Assembly (NCBI RefSeq): GCF_008017545.1 | Contig: NZ_VRTZ01000001.1 | Location: 310,001-374,000, forward strand | Length of the DNA: 64,000 nucleotides | Origin: Homoserinibacter sp. GY 40078 | GTDB taxonomy: Bacteria; Actinomycetota; Actinomycetes; Actinomycetales; Microbacteriaceae | Direction of reading: 5' to 3' | Shown: positions 35,147 to 43,257 of the stretch, in pieces | How the letters are laid out: the number at the start of each line of letters is the position of its first letter | How positions within the stretch are numbered: position 1 is the first letter of the stretch | Made by a program: the position numbers and the translations under genes | Notes under the pieces: model-generated | Told to the model about the DNA's origin: nothing | What the model saw: only the letters and a program-made list of their open reading frames with translations | Databases searched by the model: none

Positions 35147-37205
35147 GCTGCCACAACGCCGCAGTGGGTGACGGGTGACGAGCCAGTTCTGCCTCGAGTC
35201 GCCAGCCCCGTTCCGCCCATGAGCCGAGTTCGGCGTCACTGATACTGACTCCTGCAGCCTCCGCGTGACATATTCGTGTGTGGGACGCAGCGCCATGCAT
35301 CTCCAGGGCATCGAAAGCTGCCGCAGCGTTCGCAAGCGACGCAACAGCCCCGGGGTCCGCGCGGGCGAAGGCGATCTTTGCTTCGATGAGGTCAATCACT
35401 CGAGACGCACTGGCATATCCGGTCGGGAGACGGCTCCGATTCGAGATGATGCCGCGCGCCCGCAAGAGATCACGTGCCGCATCCTCAAGCGCGCCGCTCG
35501 CCCTTGCTATCTCAGCACGCTGGAGCAGCAGATAGACCCGCGCATCTGCACGCGGGCTCGGCTGAAGCGCCTCGGCCTGGCGAAGCGTGCGGAGACCAGT
35601 CTCGGGATCGGCGCCCCGCACCCCAGCGAGAGTGACCGTCGCCCAGTACTCCGCCGCGCGGTCGCCCGAGCTCTTGGCGAGAGCGGCCGCGTCGACCAGC
35701 TCTTCCTCGGCTTGACGCGGGTCGAGACCGGACAACATCCTGATCTCCGCTCTCTTCCACGCCACCCACGCACGCTGAGAACGATTTGAGTACGGGACCT
35801 CCAGTTCGGCCCGGCGGATACGGTCCAGAGCAGCCGCATAGTTTCCTCGGACCTTCTCCACATCCGCAGCCCATGTGAGTGCATCGACAATCTGGGACAG
35901 ACCGGCCAGACGATCGGCGTCCTCGGCGTCGATGATCTGATCGAACTCGGCGAGCGCAGCCCCGAAGTGACCTTGGAGGTTCATCCGCTGACCTCTCCGA
36001 CTGCGCGCCAACAGCGCAGCACGCCGCAAGGGCTCCGCAGAGTCCACAATCATTCGATCAAGCGAGATCGCGCGCGCAGGGAGGCCTGCAGCGGTTGCAA
36101 CATTCGCGACCTCGGTGAGCATCGACATCACCTGCCTCACCGGTGAGACCCTCGGTATCGGGGCCATGAAGCTCCAAAGAGCGCGCCGAGGCTGGCCCGT
36201 CTTTGCGAGTGCTCGTCCGATCTGTTTGCGCCGACGGATCCGCGCATCTGCTGGTCGGGGCCGTGCTCGCCGAAGAGGGCCGAGCGCTTCCGAGTACATC
36301 CCGACTTCGAGCATCACGGCTCCGACGGCCATCAGGATGCAGGAAGGGTCGACGCTCGAGATCCTCTCCAAAGCGGAACCCGGAAGACTCCACGCGGTTA
36401 GGGCACGCCCGCCCCGCCGCTCCTCCTCGCCGCGATGGGTCGACGCCGCACGAGGCGGTTCCAGCATCTCGCTGAGCGTAGCGCGGGGTGTCGTCACGCG
36501 CCCGGGCCCAATTCGCTCGCGTAACCGGGCCAACATCTCGGCGGCCTCGGGCTCGAGGTCCTCGTCATGGTCGCGGTCCATCTCTGGTTCGCCATCGCGG
36601 CGATGAACGAGCCATGTGAGCCGCGCAGGGGGATACCGGAGAAACATCGGCAGCACATCTCGGTCCCGTCCGCTGTACCCGACGACGAGAACCTCCCGCC
36701 CGGTTAGCGCCTCCGCCAGCGCGGAGCTGAGCGGCTCGGGAAGTCCGTCCAGGTATTGCTCGATGGTGGTGATGATCGAACTCGGATCGAAGTGGATGCC
36801 ATGCAGGTGCACCAGCGAGATGATCGAGCCCGCACCTTCTGCGGCCCGCTCCAGGAGCGAATCCATGTTCAACGTGAAGTGATCAACGCGCCCGGCCGAC
36901 ACCAGAGTCCGATGGTCGGTGTTCGGCAGCGCATCATCCATCACTCCGTACACGCCCGCCAGGACATCCAGCGGGACGTCACGGGCCATCACTGCCATCA
37001 ACTGCTCGAGTCGTAGCCCGTCAGCACTGCTCGCGATGCGCCGCTCCGCCTCGCCGATAACGGCACCGAGTCGGGGATAGAGCGCCTCCGCGCGATCCGC
37101 CACCAGCCGCCACGCCAAAGCCGCCAGTTGGTCGCCGTCGGGCAGCTCGGATGGCCAGGATCTCGATATTCCAGCGCCGCTCACCACTGTCTGGAAAGCG
37201 ACCAT
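35136..37205 (-). CDS. SIR2-like domain protein with helical-repeat C-terminus
   Basis: A 689-residue protein. The N-terminal part (about 1-215) matches a SIR2_2-type NAD-binding fold: VVSGAGIS (7-14), TLNMDS (111-116, like the TxNxD motif), the catalytic-type His in LVHLHG (131-136) and VVGYSGRDRDVLPMF (174-188). The rest is alpha-helical with TPR-like pairs (for example GHFGAALAEFDQIIDAEDAD, YAAALDRIRRAELEVPYSN). SIR2-like domains in anti-phage proteins deplete NAD on infection; whether this protein does so is inference from domain order and its location beside a toxin gene and a tRNA. The ATG follows a TAAGTT hexamer by six bases (leaderless). Codon use is less GC-rich than in the flanking core genes. 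Confidence 0.78.
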   Translation of the reverse strand: MVAFQTVVSGAGISRSWPSELPDGDQLAALAWRLVADRAEALYPRLGAVIGEAERRIASSADGLRLEQLMAVMARDVPLDVLAGVYGVMDDALPNTDHRTLVSAGRVDHFTLNMDSLLERAAEGAGSIISLVHLHGIHFDPSSIITTIEQYLDGLPEPLSSALAEALTGREVLVVGYSGRDRDVLPMFLRYPPARLTWLVHRRDGEPEMDRDHDEDLEPEAAEMLARLRERIGPGRVTTPRATLSEMLEPPRAASTHRGEEERRGGRALTAWSLPGSALERISSVDPSCILMAVGAVMLEVGMYSEALGPLRRARPRPADARIRRRKQIGRALAKTGQPRRALWSFMAPIPRVSPVRQVMSMLTEVANVATAAGLPARAISLDRMIVDSAEPLRRAALLARSRRGQRMNLQGHFGAALAEFDQIIDAEDADRLAGLSQIVDALTWAADVEKVRGNYAAALDRIRRAELEVPYSNRSQRAWVAWKRAEIRMLSGLDPRQAEEELVDAAALAKSSGDRAAEYWATVTLAGVRGADPETGLRTLRQAEALQPSPRADARVYLLLQRAEIARASGALEDAARDLLRARGIISNRSRLPTGYASASRVIDLIEAKIAFARADPGAVASLANAAAAFDALEMHGAASHTRICHAEAAGVSISDAELGSWAERGWRLEAELARHPSPTAALWQLIL

Positions 37206-37937
37206 GTCGTGAACTTAGCGGTGGAGGCGGACCCTTGACCAGTGGTCGGCATTTCGCATGTCAGGCGCTACCGCTCGTCAAGGCTCGACCGAGCTCCACG
37301 GATGGATGGCTTGAGGCTCAGCAGGGTGCCCGCCACGCTGAGGAACACTAGGACGATCCCGGCGGGAACGTCGGACGCCTCAGCCGCACTCCTGCTAAGC
37401 GTGGTGACGCGGTCGCCCGAAAATTCTCGTGCTGTCTGGCTTGCGCGGACTGCTCCTGGTAGTAGCGCCACAGGCTTCCGAGTTGCTCTGAGCCATATCA
37501 ACCGCCGATCTGCTCGCCCCCAAGGTGCGACAGGGCGATAGGACGTTCGGCCGTCGAATGCCGCAGCCGTGCGGCCGTAGGTCCTGCATGACAAGATCGT
37601 CCGCTTGCCGCCGGTCGTCAGGCCGTGCTCCGCGACTCAGAGGATCGAGCTGATCTCGATCTAGCGTGCCACTGGCGATGGAAAGGGCGAGAGACAACGC
37701 CAATCCAACACAGCGATCGCCCGGATCCTCGCGGGGCACTCTAGCTTCGACCCTCAAGAGTGCGCTTCGCAATGCGACCTGCCACATCTATCTAATTCCT
37801 AATATGCAGCCCCGTTGTGCGGATGGCAAGCAAAACTCCAGCAATTTGCATTCGAAGCTCCAATGTCGCGGGATACCTGCTGAGGCGCCGACCCAATATG
37901 ATGGAGCGCCCCGTGCTGCGGCGATGGAAGGGAAAAC
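37206..37937. other. Gene-poor 0.73-kb stretch in the accessory segment
   Basis: No convincing gene. Only short overlapping frames occur, in both directions. On the minus strand two frames (37268-37594 and 37395-37787) contain protein-like hydrophobic runs such as AGIVLVFLSVAGTLLSL, which could be remnants of a decayed membrane-protein gene, but I cannot identify it. GC falls toward the right end (37780-37930), which holds the likely promoter of the next gene. Confidence 0.4.
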
Positions 37938-38819
37938 GTGGTCGATGCAGGTTCGAAGCGATCGATGTCGCTCCGCCACGCCTTGGCGATTCTGCGCACC
38001 AATATCGCCATGGTGGCGCTCATCCTCGGAGCACTAGCTGCCGGAAGCCTCTTCGTCTTACTCAGCACCGACTTTCACTGGAACGAGGTTCTGCTCGCGT
38101 TCGGTACCGGTTTGATAGCGGTTGCTGCGCTGTCGATCGCCCTTGAGGTATTTCTTCGCCGAAGACTCACAGAGGAGGTGCTCTCCGCCGTCGACATCCG
38201 CGAAGGAGCTGCAAGAGCGGACATCAAGGACTTCCTGAGCGGCACTTCGGAATACATCGACGGCTTCGCCACAGCAATCAAGGCCTCGCGCGACGTTGAC
38301 ATCATGTTTGTTAGCGCCCAGCGATGGCTGGAGAATCACTGGACCGAACTCCTCGAGCTTTTACGTACGGGAGGGCGCGTTCGAGTGCTCATCCCTTCCC
38401 CTGACGACCAACCCCTACTTGACCAGCTGCTCACCCGCTTCGAGTACCCGACTACCGAGGGCGTTGCGCGCGTAATAGCGACAACACTGGACAGCGTGAA
38501 GTCGCTTCGAGCGAAGTACCCACCTGAGACTCAAGAGGGCCATTTCCCAGATACCGCAGCCGCCAACGAACAGGTAGTGCTGACCGAAGACGGAGGGAAG
38601 CACGAACTCATTAGGGGTGTAAGTATTCGCAGACTGTCGGTCGTGCCGAGCTATTCGCTCTATCGCATGGGGAAAGTCGCAGTCATGCGCGTGCACGAAG
38701 TTCGGAAAGAACGTGCGGATGAAACTCCGGTGATCGTGTTTGGCGACTCTGGCACACTCTGGAAGTTCGTGACCACCGATTTTACGACCCTATTCGACGC
38801 TGCGCCTGAATATCCATGA
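37938..38819 (+). CDS. Two-TM protein with degenerate PLD-like domain
   Basis: A 293-residue protein of unknown function. Two membrane helices (about 20-42 and 48-70, hydrophobic runs IAMVALILGALAAGSLFVLL and LLAFGTGLIAVAALSIAL) precede a cytoplasmic alpha/beta domain. Segments DIMFVSAQRWLENHW and GRVRVLIPSP, and the end VIVFGDSGTLWKFVTTDFTTLF, resemble phospholipase-D-like folds, but no HKD catalytic motif is present, so it is probably not a phospholipase. The GTG has a good GGAAGGG ribosome site. It overlaps the PemK-like gene in ATGA. Base composition is clearly lower in GC than in the core genes, suggesting transfer. Confidence 0.75.
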   Translation: MVDAGSKRSMSLRHALAILRTNIAMVALILGALAAGSLFVLLSTDFHWNEVLLAFGTGLIAVAALSIALEVFLRRRLTEEVLSAVDIREGAARADIKDFLSGTSEYIDGFATAIKASRDVDIMFVSAQRWLENHWTELLELLRTGGRVRVLIPSPDDQPLLDQLLTRFEYPTTEGVARVIATTLDSVKSLRAKYPPETQEGHFPDTAAANEQVVLTEDGGKHELIRGVSIRRLSVVPSYSLYRMGKVAVMRVHEVRKERADETPVIVFGDSGTLWKFVTTDFTTLFDAAPEYP

Positions 38820-39274
38820 ACGACTCACGCTCACTCAGCGTCGGCGACCTGATCATCGTCGCGTTTCCGTTGACTAGCGGCGTTGACGCCAAGCCGCGCC
38901 CGGCGGTTGCGTTGGCCAGCGAGAACTGGTCGTCACCCGATGCAATCCTGCTAGTCGCGAGCGTGTCGAGTTCTGATGCCCGTTTCGAAGACGCTGGGTC
39001 GGTCGTGCTCATCGAGTGGGACCGCCTCGGACTCGAGCGAGCAAGCGTCGTTCAGACCCATCGTCTCTTCAGCACCCAACAGCGCTATGTTTACAAGACG
39101 CTGGGGCGACTCGACAAGCGAACGCGCGAGGCGGTTCTCGCGAACGCTACTGGGTTCCTGACGGGCAACGAGCCGTCGCATCTGCGAAAGATGCCCGGCG
39201 ATTCCGCCGGGCATCTGCAACAAACCGGGGTCGACTCCCCGGGTAACAAACCGGGGATGCCCCCGGACGACTAA
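38816..39274 (+). CDS. PemK/MazF-like toxin (type II)
   Basis: A 152-residue protein whose first 115 residues fit the PemK/MazF endoribonuclease fold: LSVGDLIIVAFPLTSGVDAK, then PRPAVALAS, a strand with DAILLVASVSS, and VVQTHRLFSTQQRYVYKTLG. Such toxins cut mRNA. No antitoxin gene is adjacent; the only partner is the two-TM protein, to which it is coupled by a four-base overlap. The last 35 residues (EPSHLRKMPGDSAGHLQQTG onward) look unlike protein: the DNA there consists of three hairpins and a repeated AACAAACCGGGG, so the original stop may have been lost. Confidence 0.78.
   Translation: MNDSRSLSVGDLIIVAFPLTSGVDAKPRPAVALASENWSSPDAILLVASVSSSDARFEDAGSVVLIEWDRLGLERASVVQTHRLFSTQQRYVYKTLGRLDKRTREAVLANATGFLTGNEPSHLRKMPGDSAGHLQQTGVDSPGNKPGMPPDD
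39189..39266. repeat. Three consecutive hairpins within the PemK-like gene 3' end
   Basis: Hairpin 1 has 11-bp arms (AGATGCCCGGC/GCCGGGCATCT, 39189-39216). Hairpins 2 and 3 have CCGGGG/CCCCGG stems (39225-39242 and 39251-39266). AACAAACCGGGG occurs twice, at 39219-39230 and 39245-39256. They could act as terminators or mRNA stabilisers. Confidence 0.75.
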
Positions 39275-39539
39275 GCACTCAGCTTAGCTTACGTTTACAT
39301 GGTTGAGTCAATGACATTCCTCCGGGGCGAGTGCACGTCGGGAACGCCCGGCGGGGCCCCAGCCGACCGACAAGCGCGCCTAAGCCCTTTGCAAGGTCCG
39401 GCATCGGTAACAACTCACAGTTTCATTCACCCGAGCGCAGACTGCCACGATCGAGCCCAGTGCCAGCCCGTCCAGTTGGCGGATCCACTACACCGCGCGT
39501 TCCACGCGACCGGAATGATCCGTTTGGGCTTTTGACGAG

Positions 39540-39628
39540 CGGAGACGGAGGGATTTGAACCCTCGGTCCCCCGGAGGGGACTCCACCTTAGCAGGGTGGT
39601 GCACTCGACCGGACTATGCGACGTCTCC
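39540..39628 (-). tRNA. tRNA-Ser (GCT anticodon)
   Basis: Acceptor stem GGAGACG/CGTCTCC, anticodon arm CCACC-CTGCTAA-GGTGG with anticodon GCT, a long variable arm (TCCCCTCCGGGGGA) and T arm GAGGGTTCAAATCCCTC. The discriminator base is G and no CCA is encoded. The accessory segment lies beyond its 3' end, the usual side for integrating elements. Confidence 0.96.
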
Positions 39629-39689
39629 TGGTGATGCCTGCCCATCATACCCACACGAGGCGGGCCGATCGGACAGCTCGGAGGCCTGC

Positions 39690-40955
39690 TCAGTTGCCGA
39701 TCGTGCAGGTCTGATCGGCGGCCGTCTGGCCCCGCAGGTTGGGGATCGTCACCAGTTCCGAAGCCTCCGACGTCTTCGTCGGGGACGCGGACGGGTCGGC
39801 GCTTGCGGAGGGGTCGGAGGACGGCGTCTCGCTGGGCTCCGGAGTCGCGTTCGGGTCGGCTACGGAGCCACGGCCGTCTCCGGCCTCCTCGACGCCGACC
39901 GCCTTGTCGGCCTTGATCGCCGCGAAGAGCGCGTCGGCCGTGGCCTGAATCGGAGCGACCTTGCCCGTGTAGATACCGCCCACGCCGGTCGTGCCCGGGT
40001 ACTGCACGAAGGTGATGCGATCCATCGGGATGTTGTTGAGCGCCTTCGCCATGGCGATGATCGTCGCCGGCTGGGTGAGCTCCTCCGACAGGCTCATGTT
40101 CTTCGCCGCCGCCTGGGTAAGCGAGATCAGCTTGCCCACGTCGGTGAGGGTGTCATCCGACTTCAGTTTGCGTAGCAGCGCCGACAGGTACACCTGCTGG
40201 GAGCTGATGCGGGTGAGGTCGGAGCCGTCGCCCACACCGTGGCGCGAGCGGAGGAACTTCAGCGCGGTCGCACCCTTCAGAGTGCGGTAACCCGCCTTCA
40301 AGTGCAGCCCCACGTACGAGTCGTCGATGTCGGAGGCGACACACACCTCGACGCCACCGACCGCATCCGACATGGCGATGACGCCGCCGAACCCGATCAT
40401 CCCCGCGTATTGGATCTCGAGACCCGTGAGCAGTTCGACCACGTCGACCACGCACTTGAGTCCGCCGTACGAGAGCGCGTTGTTGATCGGGAGGCCGGAT
40501 GCAGCGCTCGTGGAGGTGCCCGTCTCCGGGTTCGTGCAGGGCGGGAAGGGAACGACGAGGTCGCGCGGGATGCTGACCGCGGTCGCGCTCGTCTGATCCG
40601 CCGAGACGTGGATGAGTATGTTCACGTCGTTGAGGGTGCTGTCGCGGTCGTAGTAGGCGTCCGACCCGACGACGAGCATGTTGAATCCGCCCTCGTACGC
40701 CCCGATCTCGGGGATCGGCACGGACGTCTCGTTGATGACGACGGCATTCTCTCCGAGCTCGGAGCTGAACTGGTGCACCGCGATCGCCGCGACCGAGGTG
40801 GTCGCGACGAGCGCCACAGCGAGCGCGCTGCCGATCACGCCGAACGCCGTCTTCCAGGCGTTCGACCGCGGCAGGCGCCCGTGGCGAGCGATGCCTGTGG
40901 CGCGGGGGGCGCGCGCGGCACGCGATCGGTCGCGGCGGAGCTCCTCCTCAGACAC
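39690..40955 (-). CDS. LytR-CpsA-Psr (LCP) family cell-wall glycopolymer transferase
   Basis: A 421-residue type II membrane protein. A basic N-terminus, one membrane helix (about residues 33-55), and an LCP domain: NMLVVGSDAYYDRDSTLNDV, SIPRDLVVPFP, and FLRSRHGVGDGSDLTRISSQ, which carries the conserved Arg and Asp residues of the pyrophosphate-lipid pocket. The tail is Ser/Pro-rich. LCP enzymes attach teichoic-type or other polymers to peptidoglycan. The second GTG (40955) sits five bases after AAAGAGG and is the best start. Located between two tRNA-Ser genes, not obviously in an operon. Confidence 0.92.
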   Translation of the reverse strand: MSEEELRRDRSRAARAPRATGIARHGRLPRSNAWKTAFGVIGSALAVALVATTSVAAIAVHQFSSELGENAVVINETSVPIPEIGAYEGGFNMLVVGSDAYYDRDSTLNDVNILIHVSADQTSATAVSIPRDLVVPFPPCTNPETGTSTSAASGLPINNALSYGGLKCVVDVVELLTGLEIQYAGMIGFGGVIAMSDAVGGVEVCVASDIDDSYVGLHLKAGYRTLKGATALKFLRSRHGVGDGSDLTRISSQQVYLSALLRKLKSDDTLTDVGKLISLTQAAAKNMSLSEELTQPATIIAMAKALNNIPMDRITFVQYPGTTGVGGIYTGKVAPIQATADALFAAIKADKAVGVEEAGDGRGSVADPNATPEPSETPSSDPSASADPSASPTKTSEASELVTIPNLRGQTAADQTCTIGN

Positions 40956-40994
40956 AGACACCTCTTTCACTCGACAGCACGAAACGACATGCAG

Positions 40995-41079
40995 CGGAGG
41001 GCGTGGGATTCGAACCCACGAGACATCTCTGCCCACCGGTTTTCAAGACCGGCTCCATCGGCCGCTCGGACAGCCCTCC
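40995..41079 (-). tRNA. tRNA-Ser (TGA anticodon)
   Basis: Acceptor stem GGAGGGC/GCCCTCC, anticodon arm CCGGT-CTTGAAA-ACCGG with anticodon TGA, a long variable arm and T arm GTGGGTTCGAATCCCAC. Discriminator G, no encoded CCA. It lies just upstream of the LCP gene and downstream of the HAD and serS genes. Confidence 0.96.
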
Positions 41080-41117
41080 TCGGTTGACCGAATCTGAGTG
41101 TAAGGGAGCGGAGGCCG

Positions 41118-41945
41118 CTAACCCTGGAAATACCGTGCGAGGGCGCTGGCGACTCCCCCGTCGACATCCGTGCCGGTCACACCGGTGGCGACCGCACGCA
41201 CCTCCTCCGGAGACTGCCCCATTGCGAGCGCGACGCCGCCGCCCTCGGCCGCCCACTCGAACATGTCGATGTCATTGCGCCCGTCGCCGATGACGAGCAC
41301 GTGGTCGCGGCGGATGCCGAGCCGCTCGCGCACATATTCCATACCGGTGCCCTTGTTGACTCCGTCGGGCGCGATGTCGAGCCACGCCGTCCAGCCCACG
41401 TTGTAGCTCACCTTGTGCAGGCCCATCCGCTCCACCACCTCGAGGAAGTCCTCGATGGCGTGCCCGGGCGAAAGGACGACGACGCGCGTGGCGGGCGCGG
41501 CGAGCAGTTCCTCGAAGTCCACCTGACGCCGACCGGCGGCGAGCGCGCCTTCAGGGAAATCTCCCGTGAACCGGAAGAGCCCCTCGGCGTCCTCCACGGC
41601 GAAGCTCGCGCCGCTCAGGTGGCTGCGGATGGTCGTCAGCACCTCGCGGGGGTCGAACGTCTCGACCCGGTCGCGCAGGTACCCGACCGGCGCCTCCGCA
41701 TCTCTGCGCATCACGATCGCGCCGTTCGCGCACACGGCGAAGGCGGGAGAGATGCCGAGCCGGTCGATCACGGGAAGCGTCATCGACACCGAGCGGCCGG
41801 TGGCGGGCATGACCTCGTGCCCCAGGTCGCGCACGCGCTTGACCTCCGCCACGACCCGCGGATCGAGTGTGCCGTCCTCGTGGAGCACCGTGCCGTCGAT
41901 GTCGAGACCGACGAGCCAGCGCTCGTTCGAGGCGGCGGCGGTCAC
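41118..41945 (-). CDS. HAD-superfamily (Cof-type) phosphatase
   Basis: Cytoplasmic phosphatase of 275 residues. HAD motif I is LDIDGTVL, motif II is in PATGRSV, the cap lies between, and motifs III/IV are [12 protein letters not shown] and [14 protein letters not shown]. This layout matches the Cof/YidA group acting on small phosphorylated metabolites. The GTG at 41945 overlaps the serS stop in GTGA, so it is co-translated with seryl-tRNA synthetase; that pairing does not reveal the substrate. Confidence 0.9.
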   Translation of the reverse strand: MTAAASNERWLVGLDIDGTVLHEDGTLDPRVVAEVKRVRDLGHEVMPATGRSVSMTLPVIDRLGISPAFAVCANGAIVMRRDAEAPVGYLRDRVETFDPREVLTTIRSHLSGASFAVEDAEGLFRFTGDFPEGALAAGRRQVDFEELLAAPATRVVVLSPGHAIEDFLEVVERMGLHKVSYNVGWTAWLDIAPDGVNKGTGMEYVRERLGIRRDHVLVIGDGRNDIDMFEWAAEGGGVALAMGQSPEEVRAVATGVTGTDVDGGVASALARYFQG

Positions 41946-43204
41946 TTCACAGGCTCCAGCACGTCGAGCCCCAGGAAGGGTCGCAGCGGCTCCGGCACGA
42001 GCACCGATCCGTCGGCCTGCTGATGCGTCTCGAGCAGCGCCACGATCCAGCGGGTGGTCGCGAGCGTCCCGTTGAGCGTCGCGACGGGGGTCGTGCGTCC
42101 GTCGGCGCCGCGGTGCCGGATGTCGAGGCGGCGCGCCTGGAAGGTCGTGCAATTGCTCGTCGAGGTGAGCTCGCGGTAGGCGCCCTGCGTGGGAACCCAC
42201 GCCTCCACGTCGAACTTGCGCGCCGCGCTCGTGCCGAGGTCGCCCGCGGCGGTGTCGATCACGCGGTACGAGAGGCCGAGGCTCTGCAGCATCCCCTCCT
42301 GCATGGCGAGCAGCTTCTCGTGCTCGGCCTCGGCGTCCGCCGGGTCGACGTAGCTGAACATCTCGAGCTTCTGGAACTGGTGCACGCGGATGATGCCGCG
42401 GGTGTCCTTGCCGTGGCTGCCGGCCTCGCGCCGGTAGCAGGTCGACCATCCGGCGTAACGCATCGGGCCGCCCGCGAGGTCGAGGATCTCGTCCTTGTGG
42501 TACCCGGCGAGCGCCACCTCGCTCGTGCCCGTGAGGTAGAGGTCGTCGTCGGGAAGGTGGTAGATCTCGTCGGCGTGCGCGCCGAGGAACCCGGTGCCGG
42601 CCATGATGTCCGGCCGCACGAGCGTCGGGGTGATGAGCGGGATGAACCCCGCCTCGACCGCCCGCTGCAGGCCGAGCTGCAGCAGCGCGAGCTCGAGCCG
42701 GGCGCCGACGCCCTTCAAGAAGTAGAACCGCGCCCCCGACACCTTCGCACCGCGCTCCATGTCGATCGCGTCGAGCAGTTCGCCGAGTTCCAGGTGGTCG
42801 CGCGCCTCGAAGTCGAACGTCGGGCGCTCGCCCACCTCGCGGAGGGTGACGAAGTCGTCCTCCCCGCCAGCGGGCACACCGTCGAGCACGATGTTGGGGA
42901 TCGCACCGGCGACCTCCGTGAAGCGCGCCTCGGCTTCGGAGGCGGTGCGCTGGGCTTCCTTCACGCGCGCCGCGAGGTCCTGCGCCTGGGCGACGAGCGC
43001 CGCCTTCTCCTCCTTCGGCGCTTTCGCCACCTGCTTGCCGAACGCGTTCTGCTCGGCGCGCAGCGACTCGAACGCCGAGATGGCGGAACGGCGGGCCGTG
43101 TCGGCCTCGATCGCCTCGTCGACCACGGCCGCGGATGCGCCCCGGCTCTCCTGCGAGGCTCTCACGGCATCGGGCGTCTCACGCAGCAGCACAGGGTCGA
43201 TCAC
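41942..43204 (-). CDS. serS: Seryl-tRNA synthetase
   Basis: Charges tRNA-Ser with serine; 420 residues, normal for the bacterial enzyme. The N-terminal [17 protein letters not shown] and a long helical coiled-coil arm (about 30-100) that grips the tRNA long variable arm are clear. Class II motifs follow: [16 protein letters not shown] (motif 1), [20 protein letters not shown] (motif 2) and [20 protein letters not shown] (motif 3). Its coupled partner is a HAD phosphatase. Two tRNA-Ser genes lie within 2.5 kb. Confidence 0.97.
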   Translation of the reverse strand: MIDPVLLRETPDAVRASQESRGASAAVVDEAIEADTARRSAISAFESLRAEQNAFGKQVAKAPKEEKAALVAQAQDLAARVKEAQRTASEAEARFTEVAGAIPNIVLDGVPAGGEDDFVTLREVGERPTFDFEARDHLELGELLDAIDMERGAKVSGARFYFLKGVGARLELALLQLGLQRAVEAGFIPLITPTLVRPDIMAGTGFLGAHADEIYHLPDDDLYLTGTSEVALAGYHKDEILDLAGGPMRYAGWSTCYRREAGSHGKDTRGIIRVHQFQKLEMFSYVDPADAEAEHEKLLAMQEGMLQSLGLSYRVIDTAAGDLGTSAARKFDVEAWVPTQGAYRELTSTSNCTTFQARRLDIRHRGADGRTTPVATLNGTLATTRWIVALLETHQQADGSVLVPEPLRPFLGLDVLEPVK

Positions 43205-43257
43205 GCCTCAAGTCTAAGAGCCTGCCGCGCCGACAGCTCATGGCCTAGCGTGTAGCC

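Noticed and set aside
35150-35200. Possible tRNA-derived att site near the left edge of the accessory segment
   Set aside because: A minus-strand frame reads GSSPVTH, like translated tRNA 3' ends, but the DNA does not match either tRNA-Ser gene and is explained by the C-terminus of the SIR2-like protein.
32987-35395. Minus-strand open frame of 802 codons opposite the D-lactate dehydrogenase gene
   Set aside because: Shadow frame; the plus strand carries FAD and Fe-S motifs throughout, and the antisense protein has none.
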